NCBI GenBank assembly: GCA_015099395.1
Contig: AP024096.1
Coordinates: forward strand, 8,659,485 to 8,723,484
Direction: 5' to 3'
DNA length: 64,000 bases
Source: Ktedonobacteria bacterium brp13
Lineage (GTDB): Bacteria; Chloroflexota; Ktedonobacteria; Ktedonobacterales; Ktedonobacteraceae
The translations under genes and the position numbers were made by a program. How positions within the stretch are numbered: the first letter of the stretch is position 1; each line of letters starts with the position of its first letter. The notes beneath the pieces were generated by a model, which was not told the DNA's origin, ran no database searches, and worked only from the letters and a program-made list of their open reading frames with translations. Shown one piece after another: positions 9,350-21,400 of the stretch.

Positions 9350-10591
9350 ATGAGTTCATATGATACAAGAGAAACGGTAGCCTGTGTCAATGAGACCGTC
9401 GTCCCTCTTGTCCATGCCTTTCGTGAACTGCAAGATGTCAGTGGTAAGGTTGTCAGTGATTTGAGAACCGCTCAGACAGTACTCAATCGTTTACGTCACC
9501 CTGTTCGTAAGGCCTATAGTCTGGCGGGTATCGCTCCTGCCTGTGCTGATGCCTTTGAAGCTGATGTTGAGGCATGGCTTGAGAGAGGGCTCGATTCAGC
9601 ACCTCAATTTGACCAGAGTTTAGCAAGCTTTGTGACGCCAGGCCAGGGCGAGCTAACGTTTTTTATCGCACCGTTTCTGGCGACCAATGGGCCTGCGCCT
9701 CGGGGAGCTTTTCTCGAATGTTTTCTCGCATTGCACGAGGAGCCAGCAGAATTAGCTCAGGTAACTGCATGCATGTCCCATCCCGATAGTAAAAGCGTCT
9801 GTAGTGCCGGGCGCATTCTGGCTGGTTCGCAGGGACTTATGAGCGGAAATTGCGTTGTTTTCTTCCCTGAAAACGTGGCCACTGCCAGGAAGGTAGAGTC
9901 ACAATCCTTCTCATTTTTCTTTTTAAATAAGTTTCAACGTATCTTCCTATCAGAAACCTTAGTCCGGGCCAGGTCCCTATTTGCTGAGCAGTGCTGGTCA
10001 TCAGAGAAACTTACGCCTGAGCAATGCTACAGTGCTCGCGCTATCTGGTGTTATGTGCATGATTACTTTCACCAATGTGGTCCCAGGCCGTTTGATAGTA
10101 ACTTGCAGGTCAAGATGAATTTCTTTGTCGGCCTGTTGGAGGAGACTAAAGTCGACTGTCAAGCAGCCATAGCAGCTTACAACGATAAGGTTCCCTTTGG
10201 TCGCGAGATTGTCGAGTTTATTCTTTTAGAGCGACTTTTGCGCTACCCGCATCAACCCGATGCACCAAACAATTTTGATGCCGGTTGTGGTCTCTTTCTG
10301 AGTGAGTGGTTGTTGCAGGAGGGCTACGGACTCTATGAGCTAGAGAATGGAGCCAGGCTGGATATTGATGCCTGCATGGTTGGTATGAAGATTCTGGCAG
10401 AGAAAATTGAGGCATTTGAGTACATTGCCGATAACAAAGAATATCGCCTTCAGGCAAAAGCCTTCGTGAGAACTCTTTTGCCTGAAGGAACGAATGGGGA
10501 GCGCTTTGTCATACCAGAGCGTTACACCAGAATGACGCGCTCTCTACCTGCTAGCAGTAATCTACTGCATTTCGCTGATCTCCCATATTGA
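9350..10591 (+). CDS. Unrecognised 413-residue protein in the NRPS operon
   Basis: I do not recognise this protein with confidence; in outline it recalls uncharacterised DUF6421-type proteins, but that is memory, not a search. The start is set at the ATG at 9350, which has CGGGAG 7 bases upstream; an in-frame TTG at 9332 has no such site. No signal peptide or membrane segment is seen, so it should be cytoplasmic. A striking stretch near residue 240, WCYVHDYFHQCGPRPF, carries HDxxH, followed about 25 residues later by LLEETKVD. Two histidines plus acidic residues in that spacing could bind a metal. A second conserved-looking stretch is NNFDAGCGLFLSEWLLQEGYG. Placed between mbtH and the exporter, it is probably a tailoring or precursor-supply enzyme. 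Function is unknown. Confidence 0.85.
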   Translation: MSSYDTRETVACVNETVVPLVHAFRELQDVSGKVVSDLRTAQTVLNRLRHPVRKAYSLAGIAPACADAFEADVEAWLERGLDSAPQFDQSLASFVTPGQGELTFFIAPFLATNGPAPRGAFLECFLALHEEPAELAQVTACMSHPDSKSVCSAGRILAGSQGLMSGNCVVFFPENVATARKVESQSFSFFFLNKFQRIFLSETLVRARSLFAEQCWSSEKLTPEQCYSARAIWCYVHDYFHQCGPRPFDSNLQVKMNFFVGLLEETKVDCQAAIAAYNDKVPFGREIVEFILLERLLRYPHQPDAPNNFDAGCGLFLSEWLLQEGYGLYELENGARLDIDACMVGMKILAEKIEAFEYIADNKEYRLQAKAFVRTLLPEGTNGERFVIPERYTRMTRSLPASSNLLHFADLPY

Positions 10592-10667
10592 TAATCATAC
10601 ATGTGTAATGACAATACAAGTAGGAGACGATGGGGATGGGCGGCCCAGAATGATTTGGCCATTCTAT

Positions 10668-10798
10668 CCTCTCTAGTGCAGTATCCTGAGACGGATCGAA
10701 GCAATAATGAAAACGGGAAGCCACCTCTCACGCAGCCGCATAGAGGCTCTATTACCGGAACGATGCCGAACATGTCAAGTGGTTTTGCACTAGAGAGG
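10668..10798. repeat. 131-bp segment bounded by perfect 13-bp inverted repeats
   Basis: CCTCTCTAGTGCA at 10668-10680 is exactly complementary to TGCACTAGAGAGG at 10786-10798. The segment fills most of the 235-bp gap before the exporter gene. Just beyond it AGAGGTAATTTAT occurs twice, and the second copy supplies the exporter's ribosome-binding site. It may be a miniature element or a regulatory stem; no flanking duplication is clear. Confidence 0.5.
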
Positions 10799-10826
10799 TA
10801 ATTTATATGTACAGCAGAGGTAATTT

Positions 10827-12113
10827 ATGCATAGCCTGGACGAAAATGTAGAGCTTGTACAGCCAGTAAAGCAAGCTAGAGTGCTGCCAATTATTATGTT
10901 CTTTGTCGGCAATGTAATCTCAGATATTGGCAACGTATGTTCACTGATTGCCCTTCCATGGTTTGTGCTACAGGCGACTGGTAGTGTGGCCCAGACAGGC
11001 ATTACAGCATTCTTTGCAACATTACCCATGATTTTCTCGAATTTCTTTGGCAGTGCCCTGGTGGATCGCCTGGGTTTTAAACGAACCAGCGTGATTAGTG
11101 ATACAGTGAGTAGTATAACCGTGCTGCTTATTCCCTTACTCTATCACTTTATGGGGCTGGTGTTATGGCAGTTGTTGGTGCTGGTGTTTCTGGGTGGGCT
11201 CCTCAAATCGCCAGGAAGTACTGCTCGTATGTCTCTGGTTCCAGATCTGGCAGAACTGGCGTCGATGCCTTTAGAGCGGATCAATGCCTTCACTGAAGGC
11301 TTTGGACGCATGGCTGGTCTCATCGGGGCACCGTTGGGCGGTTTGCTGATTGTGCTAATTGGGACGAGCAATCTCCTCTGGCTGGATGCAGCTTCTTTCG
11401 GTATCTCGGCCCTATTGATTGGTCTTGCGGTCCCGGCTATGGCAGCAAAGAAGAAAACGGCGGAGGGACAACAGGGCCAACAGCGCTATTTTGCTTCACT
11501 GTGGGAGGGTGTCCGCTTTATCCGGGGCGAGCCTGTGCTTCTCTCTCTTGTGGGGGTAATCTTGATTACCAACACCATTGATAGCTCTTTCGTTTCTGTG
11601 ATCGAACCAGCATACGTCAAACATTTCTTTAATAGCGCACTCCCTTTAGGTTTTCTTATCGCAGCCTCGGGCGGTGCCGCCTTTGTTGGAACCCTCTTTT
11701 TCAGCGCCATCGGGCCGCGTATGCCACGTCGTCTCACCTATGCGATAGGATATACCATCGGTGGAGCGCTCAATTTCTGGATCTACTTGTTCTTCCCATT
11801 CTTCCCGCTCCTGATCATCTGGCAGATCATCGCTGGATTTGCTATCTCGCCTGTTACCCCGATCGCATTAACAGTGATGCAAGAACGCCTGCCAGCCGAA
11901 ATGCGTGCGCGTGCCTTTGGAACGGTCAGTGCTAGTATCCTTGTGGGTATTCCCTTTGGGACATTTCTAAGTGGGTTTATGGTGTCCTGGTTTGGCTTAT
12001 CAACAACTCTTTTCATTATGGGAGCGATCTATCTAACAACGACCCTCTCGCTGTTAATCAACCCAGCCTTGCGGAAGATGGAAAGGCCTACAAAAGTTAT
12101 GGCTCAGGCATGA
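10827..12113 (+). CDS. MFS transporter, probable peptide exporter
   Basis: A 428-residue integral membrane protein of the major facilitator superfamily, most like the EntS/MFS_3 type exporters often linked to NRPS products. It shows about 12 hydrophobic segments, and the loop after the second helix carries DRLGFKRTSVISD, the usual charged cytoplasmic MFS loop motif. The ATG follows AGAGG by 8 bases. It sits inside the NRPS operon, 235 bp after the preceding gene and 46 bp before the three-module NRPS, so the likely role is export of the finished peptide or self-protection. The substrate is inferred from context only. Confidence 0.9.
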   Translation: MHSLDENVELVQPVKQARVLPIIMFFVGNVISDIGNVCSLIALPWFVLQATGSVAQTGITAFFATLPMIFSNFFGSALVDRLGFKRTSVISDTVSSITVLLIPLLYHFMGLVLWQLLVLVFLGGLLKSPGSTARMSLVPDLAELASMPLERINAFTEGFGRMAGLIGAPLGGLLIVLIGTSNLLWLDAASFGISALLIGLAVPAMAAKKKTAEGQQGQQRYFASLWEGVRFIRGEPVLLSLVGVILITNTIDSSFVSVIEPAYVKHFFNSALPLGFLIAASGGAAFVGTLFFSAIGPRMPRRLTYAIGYTIGGALNFWIYLFFPFFPLLIIWQIIAGFAISPVTPIALTVMQERLPAEMRARAFGTVSASILVGIPFGTFLSGFMVSWFGLSTTLFIMGAIYLTTTLSLLINPALRKMERPTKVMAQA

Positions 12114-12159
12114 GATGCTTTAATGTCATTCAGTCAAACGAAAGGTCAAAGAAAAAGAT

Positions 12160-15100
12160 ATGAGCAAGGGAACATTTTCCGCAGAACAGTTAGCTCGCCT
12201 TGCCGCATATATGGAAGAGGAAGATGGCCAGCGACCAGCGATCCAGCCAGGAGCGCGTGACGCCTTCTCTGGGTCTGTTCCTCTCTCGTTTGCTCAGCAA
12301 CGACTCTGGTTTCTCGATCAACTGCAGCGCGGCTCGGCGGCCTATACTATCCCGATGGCGTATCGTCTCATTGGCGAGCTTGACCTGGCTGCGCTGCACC
12401 AGAGCTTCAATGAGCTCTTCACGCGCCATGAGGTGTTGCGTACGACCTTTGCGACCAGAGATGGACAGCCCATTCAGGTGATCGCTCCGGCCAGCCCTCC
12501 CCCATTGGAGATCGTGGATCTGGTCGCCGTTGCCCCGGCTCAACGTGAGCAAGAGCTGCAACGTCGAATGGCAGCGGAGGCGCGTACGCCTTTCAGTCTG
12601 GTGGAGGGTCCTCTACTGCGCCTCACGCTGTTCCGCCCGAGCAACACCGAACAGGTCCTGCTGTGTTGCGCTCATCATAGTATCCTCGATGGCTGGTCGC
12701 TGCACCTGTTTGCGCACGAGCTTTCCCTGCTCTATAACGCCCTGGTCGCGGGTCAGCACGCATCGTTGCCGGCGTTGGCGGTCCAATACGCCGATTTTGC
12801 CTGCTGGCAGCGGGAATGGTTGCAGGGAGAGGTTCTCGCCAGCGAACTGGAGTACTGGAAACAGCGACTGGCGGGCGCACCACCGGTGTTGGAGCTGCCC
12901 ACTGATCGTCCTCGTCCTGCGGTCCAGACCTTTGTCGGGGAGGAGTATACTTTCCGCCTGCCCCAGGAACTGTCCCAGCGCGTGAAAGCGCTGAGCCGTC
13001 AGCAGGGCTGCACGCTCTTTCAGACACTGTTGGCGGCCTTTGAGGTCTTGTTGTATCGTTACACGGGTCAGGGCGACCTGGTGATCGGGACGCCGGTGGC
13101 CAATCGCAGCCAGCTTGAGCTTGAGCCGTTACTGGGCCTGTTTGCCAACACGCTGGTCTTGCGGAGCGACCTGTCGGGCCAGCCCACATTCCGTGACCTG
13201 CTCGAGCAGGTGCGCGCCATGACCGTTGATGCTTATAGCCATCAGGAGCTGCCCTTTGAGAAGCTGGTCGATGAACTGCACCTGCAGCGAGACCTGAGCT
13301 ACACACCGCTGGTGCAGGTGCTTTTCTCCTTGCACAATCTGGCCGAGGCCGATCTCACCTTGACCGGTCTGCAGGTCAGTCCTCTGCCGGTCACCACCGG
13401 AACGACCAAGTTTGATCTGGCGCTGGAGGTGCAGGAGAGCGCGGCGGGTCTGAGTGGGTGCATCCAGTATAGTGTCGATCTCTTTGATGCGCAGACCATC
13501 ACTCGGCTGGCGGGCCACTTTCAGACGCTGCTGACGGCGTTCGTGCAGACCCCTGACGCTCCCATCACGACTTGTGCCTTGCTGACGGAAACAGAACAGC
13601 AGCAGAGGAGGGAGTGGAATGCGACGCAGACCCGGTATGCGGGAAGTCAGCAGCTGCCCCAGCTGGTTGAAGCACAGGTAGAGCGCACGCCCGAGGCCCC
13701 TGCGGTCGTCTTTGAAGAGGTATCGTTGAGCTATCGTGAGCTCAATGCGCGTGCCAATCGTCTGGCGCACTGGCTGCAGCAGCAGGGGGTGGGGCCAGAG
13801 ACCATGGTGGGCATCTGCATGGAGCGTTCGCTGGAGATGGTGGTGGGCCTGTTGGGGATCCTCAAAGCGGGAGGAACCTGCGTGCCCCTTGATCCGGAGT
13901 ACCCGCAGCAACGACTGGCCTTTATGCTGCGCGATGCCCAGGTCGACCTGCTCCTGACCCAGACCAACCTGCGCGAGCGCCTGCCCGCCTACCCAGGAAC
14001 GGTGGTCTGCCTGGATGCCGAGGCAGCGTGGCTGACCGATTGGCCGACCAGCAATCCGACCGGTGTTCTGAGCGCGGAGCAGGTGGCGTATGTGATCTAT
14101 ACGTCCGGTTCAACGGGCGTGCCCAAAGGGGTGCTTCTGCGCCATGGCTCATTGTGTAATCGCATCCATTGGGGACAGCAGGAGTATCCGCTCACGGTGG
14201 CGGATCGGGTCTTGCAGGAGGCCTCCTTTAGCTTTGACTTTGCCATCTGGGAGCTGTTCGGTCCCTTGTCGGTGGGCGCGCAGGTGATCCTGGCCCGTCC
14301 CGGGGGGCAGCGCGATATTGATTACCTGCTCTCGCTGATCATCCAGCAGCAGATCACGGTGTTGCATCTGATCCCATCGCTTTTACAGGTCTTTCTGGAG
14401 CAACCAGGGGTGGAGCAGTGCCAGAGCGTGCGGCATGTCTATGGGGGTGCTGAGCCCCTGCCATGGGATCTGTGGCAACGCTTCAACGAGCGCATGGATG
14501 CCCACTTCCATAATGTGTATGGTCCCACCGAAGCGACCATTGATAGCACGTGTTGGACGGGCGAGCGGGACAAGGGAGAGCAGGCCGTCTCTATTGGCCG
14601 GCCGCTTGGCAATGTACAGGTCTATGTATTGGATCAGTGCTATCAACCGGTGCCGATTGGGGTGCCGGGAGAGGTCTACATTGCGGGTGCAGGACTGGCA
14701 CGGGGCTATCTGCACCGAGCGGAACTGACGGCCGAGCGTTTTCTCCCCCATCCGTTCAGTAGTGAGCCAGGAGCGCGGCTCTATCGGACGGGAGATGTGG
14801 CGCGCTATCGGGCGAATGGGCAGTTGGAATATGTGGGACGGGTGGATCAGCAGGTGAAGGTGCGGGGCTTCCGGATCGAACTGGGAGAGATCGAGGCGGC
14901 GCTGAAAAGTCATCCGTTGATCCAGGATGCAGTCGCGTTGGTGCGTGAGGATGTGCCTGGGGAGAAGCGGTTGGTGGCCTATGTGGTGCCAGCGCATGAG
15001 CAGATTGTGTTGCTGGGGGAACTGCGAGCTTTCCTGCAGGAGAGGGTGCCAGATTACATGGTGCCGACGCGTTTTCTGTCACTGGAGCGGGTGCCGCTGA

Positions 15101-15490
15101 CGGCGCAGGGGAAGCTGGATCGCACCAATTTGCCGGTGCCGGATGGAGAGCGGCCCGATCTGGAGAAGCGCTATGTTGCGCCAGGAACGCCGGTTGAGGA
15201 GGTGCTGGCGGGCATCTGGGCACAGGTATTAGGACTACAACGGGTAGGGAGACACGACAATTTCTTTGAGCTGGGTGGAGACTCGATTCGCAGCATCCAG
15301 ATCGTGGCGCGCGCCAAAGCGGCGGGCCTGCATTTCTCGGTTCAGCAGCTGTTCCGCCATCAAACAATTGCCGATCTCGCCGCATCTTTTCAGCTCTCGG
15401 TAGACGATACAGCAGTTATACCCCATACAAAGCCTTTCGAGCTTATCTCCCTTGCAGATCGGGAGAAGCTGCCTGTAGATGTCGAGGATG
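12160..15490 (+). repeat. Near-identical NRPS module copy A2
   Basis: Second copy of the C-A-T module found at 1272-4600. Even the bases just before the ATG are similar (AAAGA and ATATGAGCAAGGG), suggesting the duplication included the gene start. Confidence 0.9.
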
Positions 15491-18400
15491 CTTATCCCCT
15501 CAGCGCATTGCAAGCGGGTATGATCTACCATATGGAATTAACCATGGATCTGCCGGGTGCTCCTGATTACCACAATCCCGAGAGTTATTACTACCGTAGC
15601 CCTTTTGACCTGGCAGCTTTTCAGGAGGCGGTAGACAGCGCCGTTAAGCGTCATCCAATGTTGCGCACATCATTTGATTTGACCAGTTATAGCGAGCCGC
15701 TCCAACTTGTGCATCAGACTGCAGAGTTTCCTGTCGAAGCAGACGATATTCGTCAATACACGCCAGGCGAGCAGGAAAAAATTATCAGGCAATTTCTTGA
15801 GTGTGAGGGTAACACCCGCTTTGATATGTCGCGGCCACCACTCCTCAGGTTTCATATCCACCGGAGAACTGATGACTCATTCCAGTTCTCATTGACCGAA
15901 TTTCATCCCATTATTGATGGCTGGAGTTTACATGGCATTCTGGCCGAGATCTTCCATCACTACTTTGCCCTGCTGAATGGTAGTGTTCCAGTGGAAGAAG
16001 AGCCTGTAACAACTTCTTACCGGGACTTTGTCGCCTTAGAGAGAGCGGCGTTACAGTCGGAGTCATGTCAGCACTATTGGGAGCACAAACTCGCTGACTA
16101 TCACCGACTCAAGCTGCCAGAGTGGAATCGACCTGCTGTCAGGCCTGAAGATCCAAGGTATGGAAAAATTGAAATTTCTATGCCCATTGAAGTCTCTGAT
16201 GGCCTACACAAATTTGCTCGTGAGGCTAATCTCTCCCTCAAGACGGTGTTGTTTGCTGCTCATGTGAAAGTAATGAACCTTTTGAGCGGACAAACAGATA
16301 TTCTTACTGGCCAGCTTAGCCATGGACGCCTCGAAGTTGAGGGTGGTGAACGTGTTGCCGGTCTGTTTCTGAACATTCTTCCGTTACGCCTGACCCTTAC
16401 CGGAGGCACCTGGCTGGATTTAGCCAGGCAAGCCTTTGAGACAGAATGCGAACTATTGCCATTCCGTCGCTATCCACTGGCAGAGATGCAGCGCAGATGG
16501 GGCGGACGAACTCCTTTGCTGAATACTGTATGTAGCTACTTTGATTTCCATGTCTTTAACGACATTTTTGCTGAGGGGCCAATTGAAGATCTGGGTTGGA
16601 GAGTTACTTCAAATAACGTGGGGTTTGCACTAAATGCCCTCTTCTTTGCTTCAAGTTCTGAGCTCAGAACTGGCGAGATCTTCTTTTACCTGGCCTATGA
16701 GACAGCGCTGATAAGCGAGAGTGATGCGCAACGTGTTGGCGAGTATTATTTGGCTGTGATGAAGGCAATGATCAAAAATCCGCTGGATCATTACCATACG
16801 ACAAACGTACTTTCAACCGCTGAGACGACCAGGATGTTGACAGAGTGGAATGCGACGCAGGCCCATTATGAGGGGAGTCGGCAGCTGCCCCAGCTGGTTG
16901 AAGCACAGGTAGAGCGCACGCCCGAGGCCCCTGCGGTCGTCTTTGAAGAGGTATCGTTGAGCTATCGTGAGCTCAATGCGCGTGCCAATCGTCTGGCGCA
17001 CTGGCTGCAGCAGCAGGGGGTGGGGCCAGAGACCATGGTGGGTATCTGCATGGAGCGTTCGCTGGAGATGGTGGTGGGCCTGTTGGGGATCCTCAAAGCG
17101 GGAGGAACCTGCGTGCCCCTTGATCCGGAGTACCCGCAGCAACGACTGGCCTTTATGCTGCGCGATGCCCAGGTTGACCTGCTCCTGACCCAGACCCACC
17201 TGTGCGAGCGCTTGCCCGCATACCCAGGAACGGTGGTCTGCCTGGATGCCGAGGCAGCGTGGCTGACCGATTGGCCGACCAGCAATCCGACCGGTGTTCT
17301 GAGCGCGGAACAGGTGGCGTATGTGATCTATACGTCCGGTTCAACGGGCGTGCCCAAAGGGGTGCTCCTGCGCCATGGCTCATTGTGTAATCGCATCCAT
17401 TGGGGACAGCAGGAGTATCCGCTCACGGTGGCGGATCGGGTCTTGCAGGAGGCCTCCTTTAGCTTTGACTTTGCCATCTGGGAGCTGTTCGGTCCCTTGT
17501 CGGTGGGCGCGCAGGTGATCCTGGCCCGTCCCGGGGGGCAGCGCGATATTGATTACCTGCTCTCGCTGATCATCCAGCAGCAGATCACGGTGCTGCATCT
17601 GATCCCATCGCTCTTACAGGTCTTTCTGGAGCAACCAGGGGTGGAGCAGTGCCAGAGCGTGCGGCATGTCTATGGGGGTGCTGAGCCCCTGCCATGGGAT
17701 CTGTGGCAACGCTTCAACGAGCGCATGGATGCCCACTTCCATAATGTGTATGGTCCCACCGAAGCGACCATTGATAGCACGTGTTGGACGGGCGAGCGGG
17801 ACAAGGGAGAGCAGGCCGTCTCTATTGGCCGGCCGCTTGGCAATGTACAGGTCTATGTATTGGATCAGTGTTATCAACTGGTGCCGATTGGGGTGCCGGG
17901 AGAGGTCTACATTGCGGGTGCGGGACTGGCACGGGGCTATCTGCACCGAGCGGAACTGACGGCCGAGCGTTTTCTCCCCCATCCGTTCAGTAGTGAGCCG
18001 GGAGCGCGGTTCTATCGGACGGGAGATGTGGCGCGCTATCGAGCCGATGGGCAGTTGGAATATGTGGGACGGGTGGATCAGCAGGTGAAGGTGCGGGGCT
18101 TCCGGATCGAACTGGGGGAGATCGAGGCGGCGCTGAAAAGTCATCCGTTGATCCAGAACGCAGTCGCGTTGGTGCGTGAGGATGTGCCTGGGGAGAAGCG
18201 GTTGGTGGCCTATGTGGTAGCTTCAGAGCAGGTAGCCGAGAGCGAATGGAAGGCGTATCTGAGCCAACGCTTGCCAGAGTATCTACTGCCCTCGGTCTTT
18301 ATGCAGCTCGATGCATTCCCACTGAACGCGAATGGCAAGATAGAGCGCCGGGCCTTACCTGTCCCTGAGCAGAGTCGCTCAGGAGTGGAGTATGTAGCTC

Positions 18401-21400
18401 CACGCACTGCGCTGGAAGTGCAGCTTACCCGTATCTGGGCAGAGGTGCTTGGCCTGGAGCGCGTCGGGGTATTGGATAACTTTTTTGAGCTTGGTGGACA
18501 CTCGCTGAAGGCTACGCAGATCATCTCGCGGGCACGCCGGACATTGGGTATTATGATCCCATTGCGCAGCTTGTTTGAGCATTCTACGGTTGCCACGCTG
18601 GCTCGTGCTTTTGAGCAGGCTGCAGAACAGCAAGAAGAGGATACAGGCTCTACCCTGGCTCTGCAACCACTGTCGTACGAAATGCATCAGGCGCGCCTGC
18701 AGGCATATCTTGAAGGCGTGCCTGATGAAGAATTTCAGGCATTGTTGGCTACAGTTGTAATGAGCAATGAACCAGAGAGTGTGTACAGCAGCATTTTCCC
18801 TGTCTCGTTTGCCCAACAGCGTATCTGGCTCCTTGACCAGATTACCCCTGACACTGCCATCTATACCATTCCTGGCGGTCTGCGTCTGATTGGCAAGCTG
18901 CAGCGGCAGGCTCTGGAACAGGTACTCAATGAGATTGTTGCTCGCCATGCTATGTTGCGCGCGGCGTTTCCCACAGTCGGAGGCCGTCCTGTTCAGGTCG
19001 TGCAGCCTTTTGCATACGCGCCGTTGCCTTACCGCGACTTGCGTGACCTGAATGAAGCTGAGCGTGAAGAGGAGATTCAACGCATTGTCATGGAGGACGC
19101 GCATCGCCCCTTTAATCTAGCCAGCGGACCCCTCTTCCGTCCATCTCTTTTGCAACTGGCAGAAGAAGAGCATGTTCTGTTGCTCACCGTCCATCATATC
19201 GTCTTTGATGGCTGGTCGCAAGGTGTTTTGATCCAGGAAATGGTGCAGCTGTATGCAGCTTTTGTGAACAACCAGCCCTCGCCTTTGGTTCCCTTGCCTC
19301 TTCAGTATCCTGATTATTCACAATGGCAGCGGGAATGGTTGCAGGGCACTGTTATGCAAGAGCAACTTGCCTTCTGGAAGCAGCAACTAAATGGCCCGTT
19401 GCCAACATTGGAATTGCCGACAGATCGACCCAGACCGCCCGTGCGTACATTTGTGGGGGCTGAATATCTATTCACGCTTCCTCTCGCTACGACGAAGGCG
19501 CTGACTGCCCTGAGTCAGCAGGAAGAAGTCACGCTTTTCATGACCCTCCTGACGGCGTTGAATATTGTCCTGTCCCGCTACACTGGCCAGACTGATCTGC
19601 TGATTGGTACTCCCATCGCCAACCGAACGCAGTCCGAGATAGAAAATCTGATTGGCTGTTTTATCAATACCATCGTCTTGCGCACCGATCTTTCGGATAA
19701 TCCCAGTCTACGGACGCTGCTCAAGCGTGTCCAGCAGATGGCTCTGGATGCTTATGCTCACCAGGATCTACCCTTTGAGAAGGTGGTTGAAGAAGTGCAG
19801 CCGGAGCGTGATCTGAGCCATAGTCCACTCTTCCAGGTGGTGTTCGTGTTCCAGAATGCGCCGCAGCCGCCATTTACACTGCAAGATCTGACCGTAAATA
19901 TCTTACCGACGACTATGCAGGTTGCTGAATTTGATTTCACGCTGTACATGTGGGAGACGGCAGAGGGGCTTGCGGGTAGCTTCAAATACAACACGGATTT
20001 GTTTGATGAGGTGACCCTTGCACGTCTGACTACCCATTTCCAGAGAGTGTTAGAGGCCATGATTGCTCATCCCGATCATCGGGTCTCTGAAATATCCCTG
20101 TTGAATGCAGCTGAGCGCGCACAGATCCTTGCGCAGTGGAACGACACCCAGAGCACTTTCCCGGCTGATACCTGCGTGCAGCAGTTGATTGAGGCACAGG
20201 TAGAACGCACTCCCGATGCAGTGGCTGTCATCTTTGAGGGACAGCCACTGACCTATCGTCAACTCAATAGCCGGGCCAACCAGTTGGCGCATCTGTTACA
20301 GGCGGAAGGCGTTGGTCCAGAGACGCTGGTGGGCGTGAGCATGGAACGCTCGCTGGAACTGGTGGTGGCGCTGCTGGCAATCCTCAAGGCGGGGGGCGCG
20401 TATGTACCACTTGATCCAAGCTATCCCACAGAGCGCTTGCGCTATCTGTTGGAGGATGCCGGCGTCGCGCTGGTGCTGACCCAGAGCCGCTTCACCCAAC
20501 AACTGGTCCATGAGGGCGTCAAGCTCATCTGTCTTGACCCCGATTGGCATGTGCATCGGCAGGGCAATGAGCAGAATCCCAGTAGTACGGTTGGCCCTGA
20601 CAATATGGTGTATATGATCTATACCTCAGGATCCACGGGTCAGCCCAAAGGTGTGATCAATATTCACCGCGCCCTCAGTAACCGGCTGCACTGGATGCAA
20701 CAAGCCTATCAGTTGACTGAGGAGGATCGGGTCTTGCAGAAGACGCCCTTCAGCTTTGATGTCTCGGTCTGGGAGTTTTTCTGGCCGCTGATCAGCGGGG
20801 CAAGACTGGTGGTGGCGCGCCCTGGGGGCCATCAGGATACCGTGTATCTGGCGGAGCTGATTGCCAGTGAACAGATTAACACTCTACACTTTGTGCCCTC
20901 GATGTTACAGGCCTTCTTGCTGGAACCGCAGCTTGTGGAGCAGTGTCGCAGCCTCAGACATGTGGTGACCAGCGGCGAGGCACTCTCGCTTGACCTGCAA
21001 ACCCGCTTTTTTGCCAGCTTCCCGGACGAGCGAGTGGGTTTACATAATCTCTATGGACCAACGGAGGCGGCCATTGATGTGACCGTGTGGGAGTGTCAAC
21101 GTGAGGGGGAGCAGGCCAGTGTGCCGATTGGATATCCCATCGCCAATACGCAGATCTACATTCTGGATGCAGCCCTCCAGCCGACCCCGATCGGGGTGCC
21201 AGGGGAGTTGTACATTGGCGGCGTAGGATTGGCGCGAGGCTACCATCGTCGCGCAGCGTTGACGCGGGAGAAGTTCATCGCTGATCCCTTTGGTGCCGAA
21301 GAGGGGGCACGGCTCTTCAAGACGGCGGATCTGGCGCGTTATCGTGCCGATGGGGCCATCGAGTTTCTCGGACGCATCGATTATCAGGTGAAGATCCATG

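Noticed and set aside
10601..10801. 66-codon open frame between the unknown protein and the exporter
   Set aside because: No ribosome-binding site, no family features, and it spans the 13-bp inverted repeat segment.
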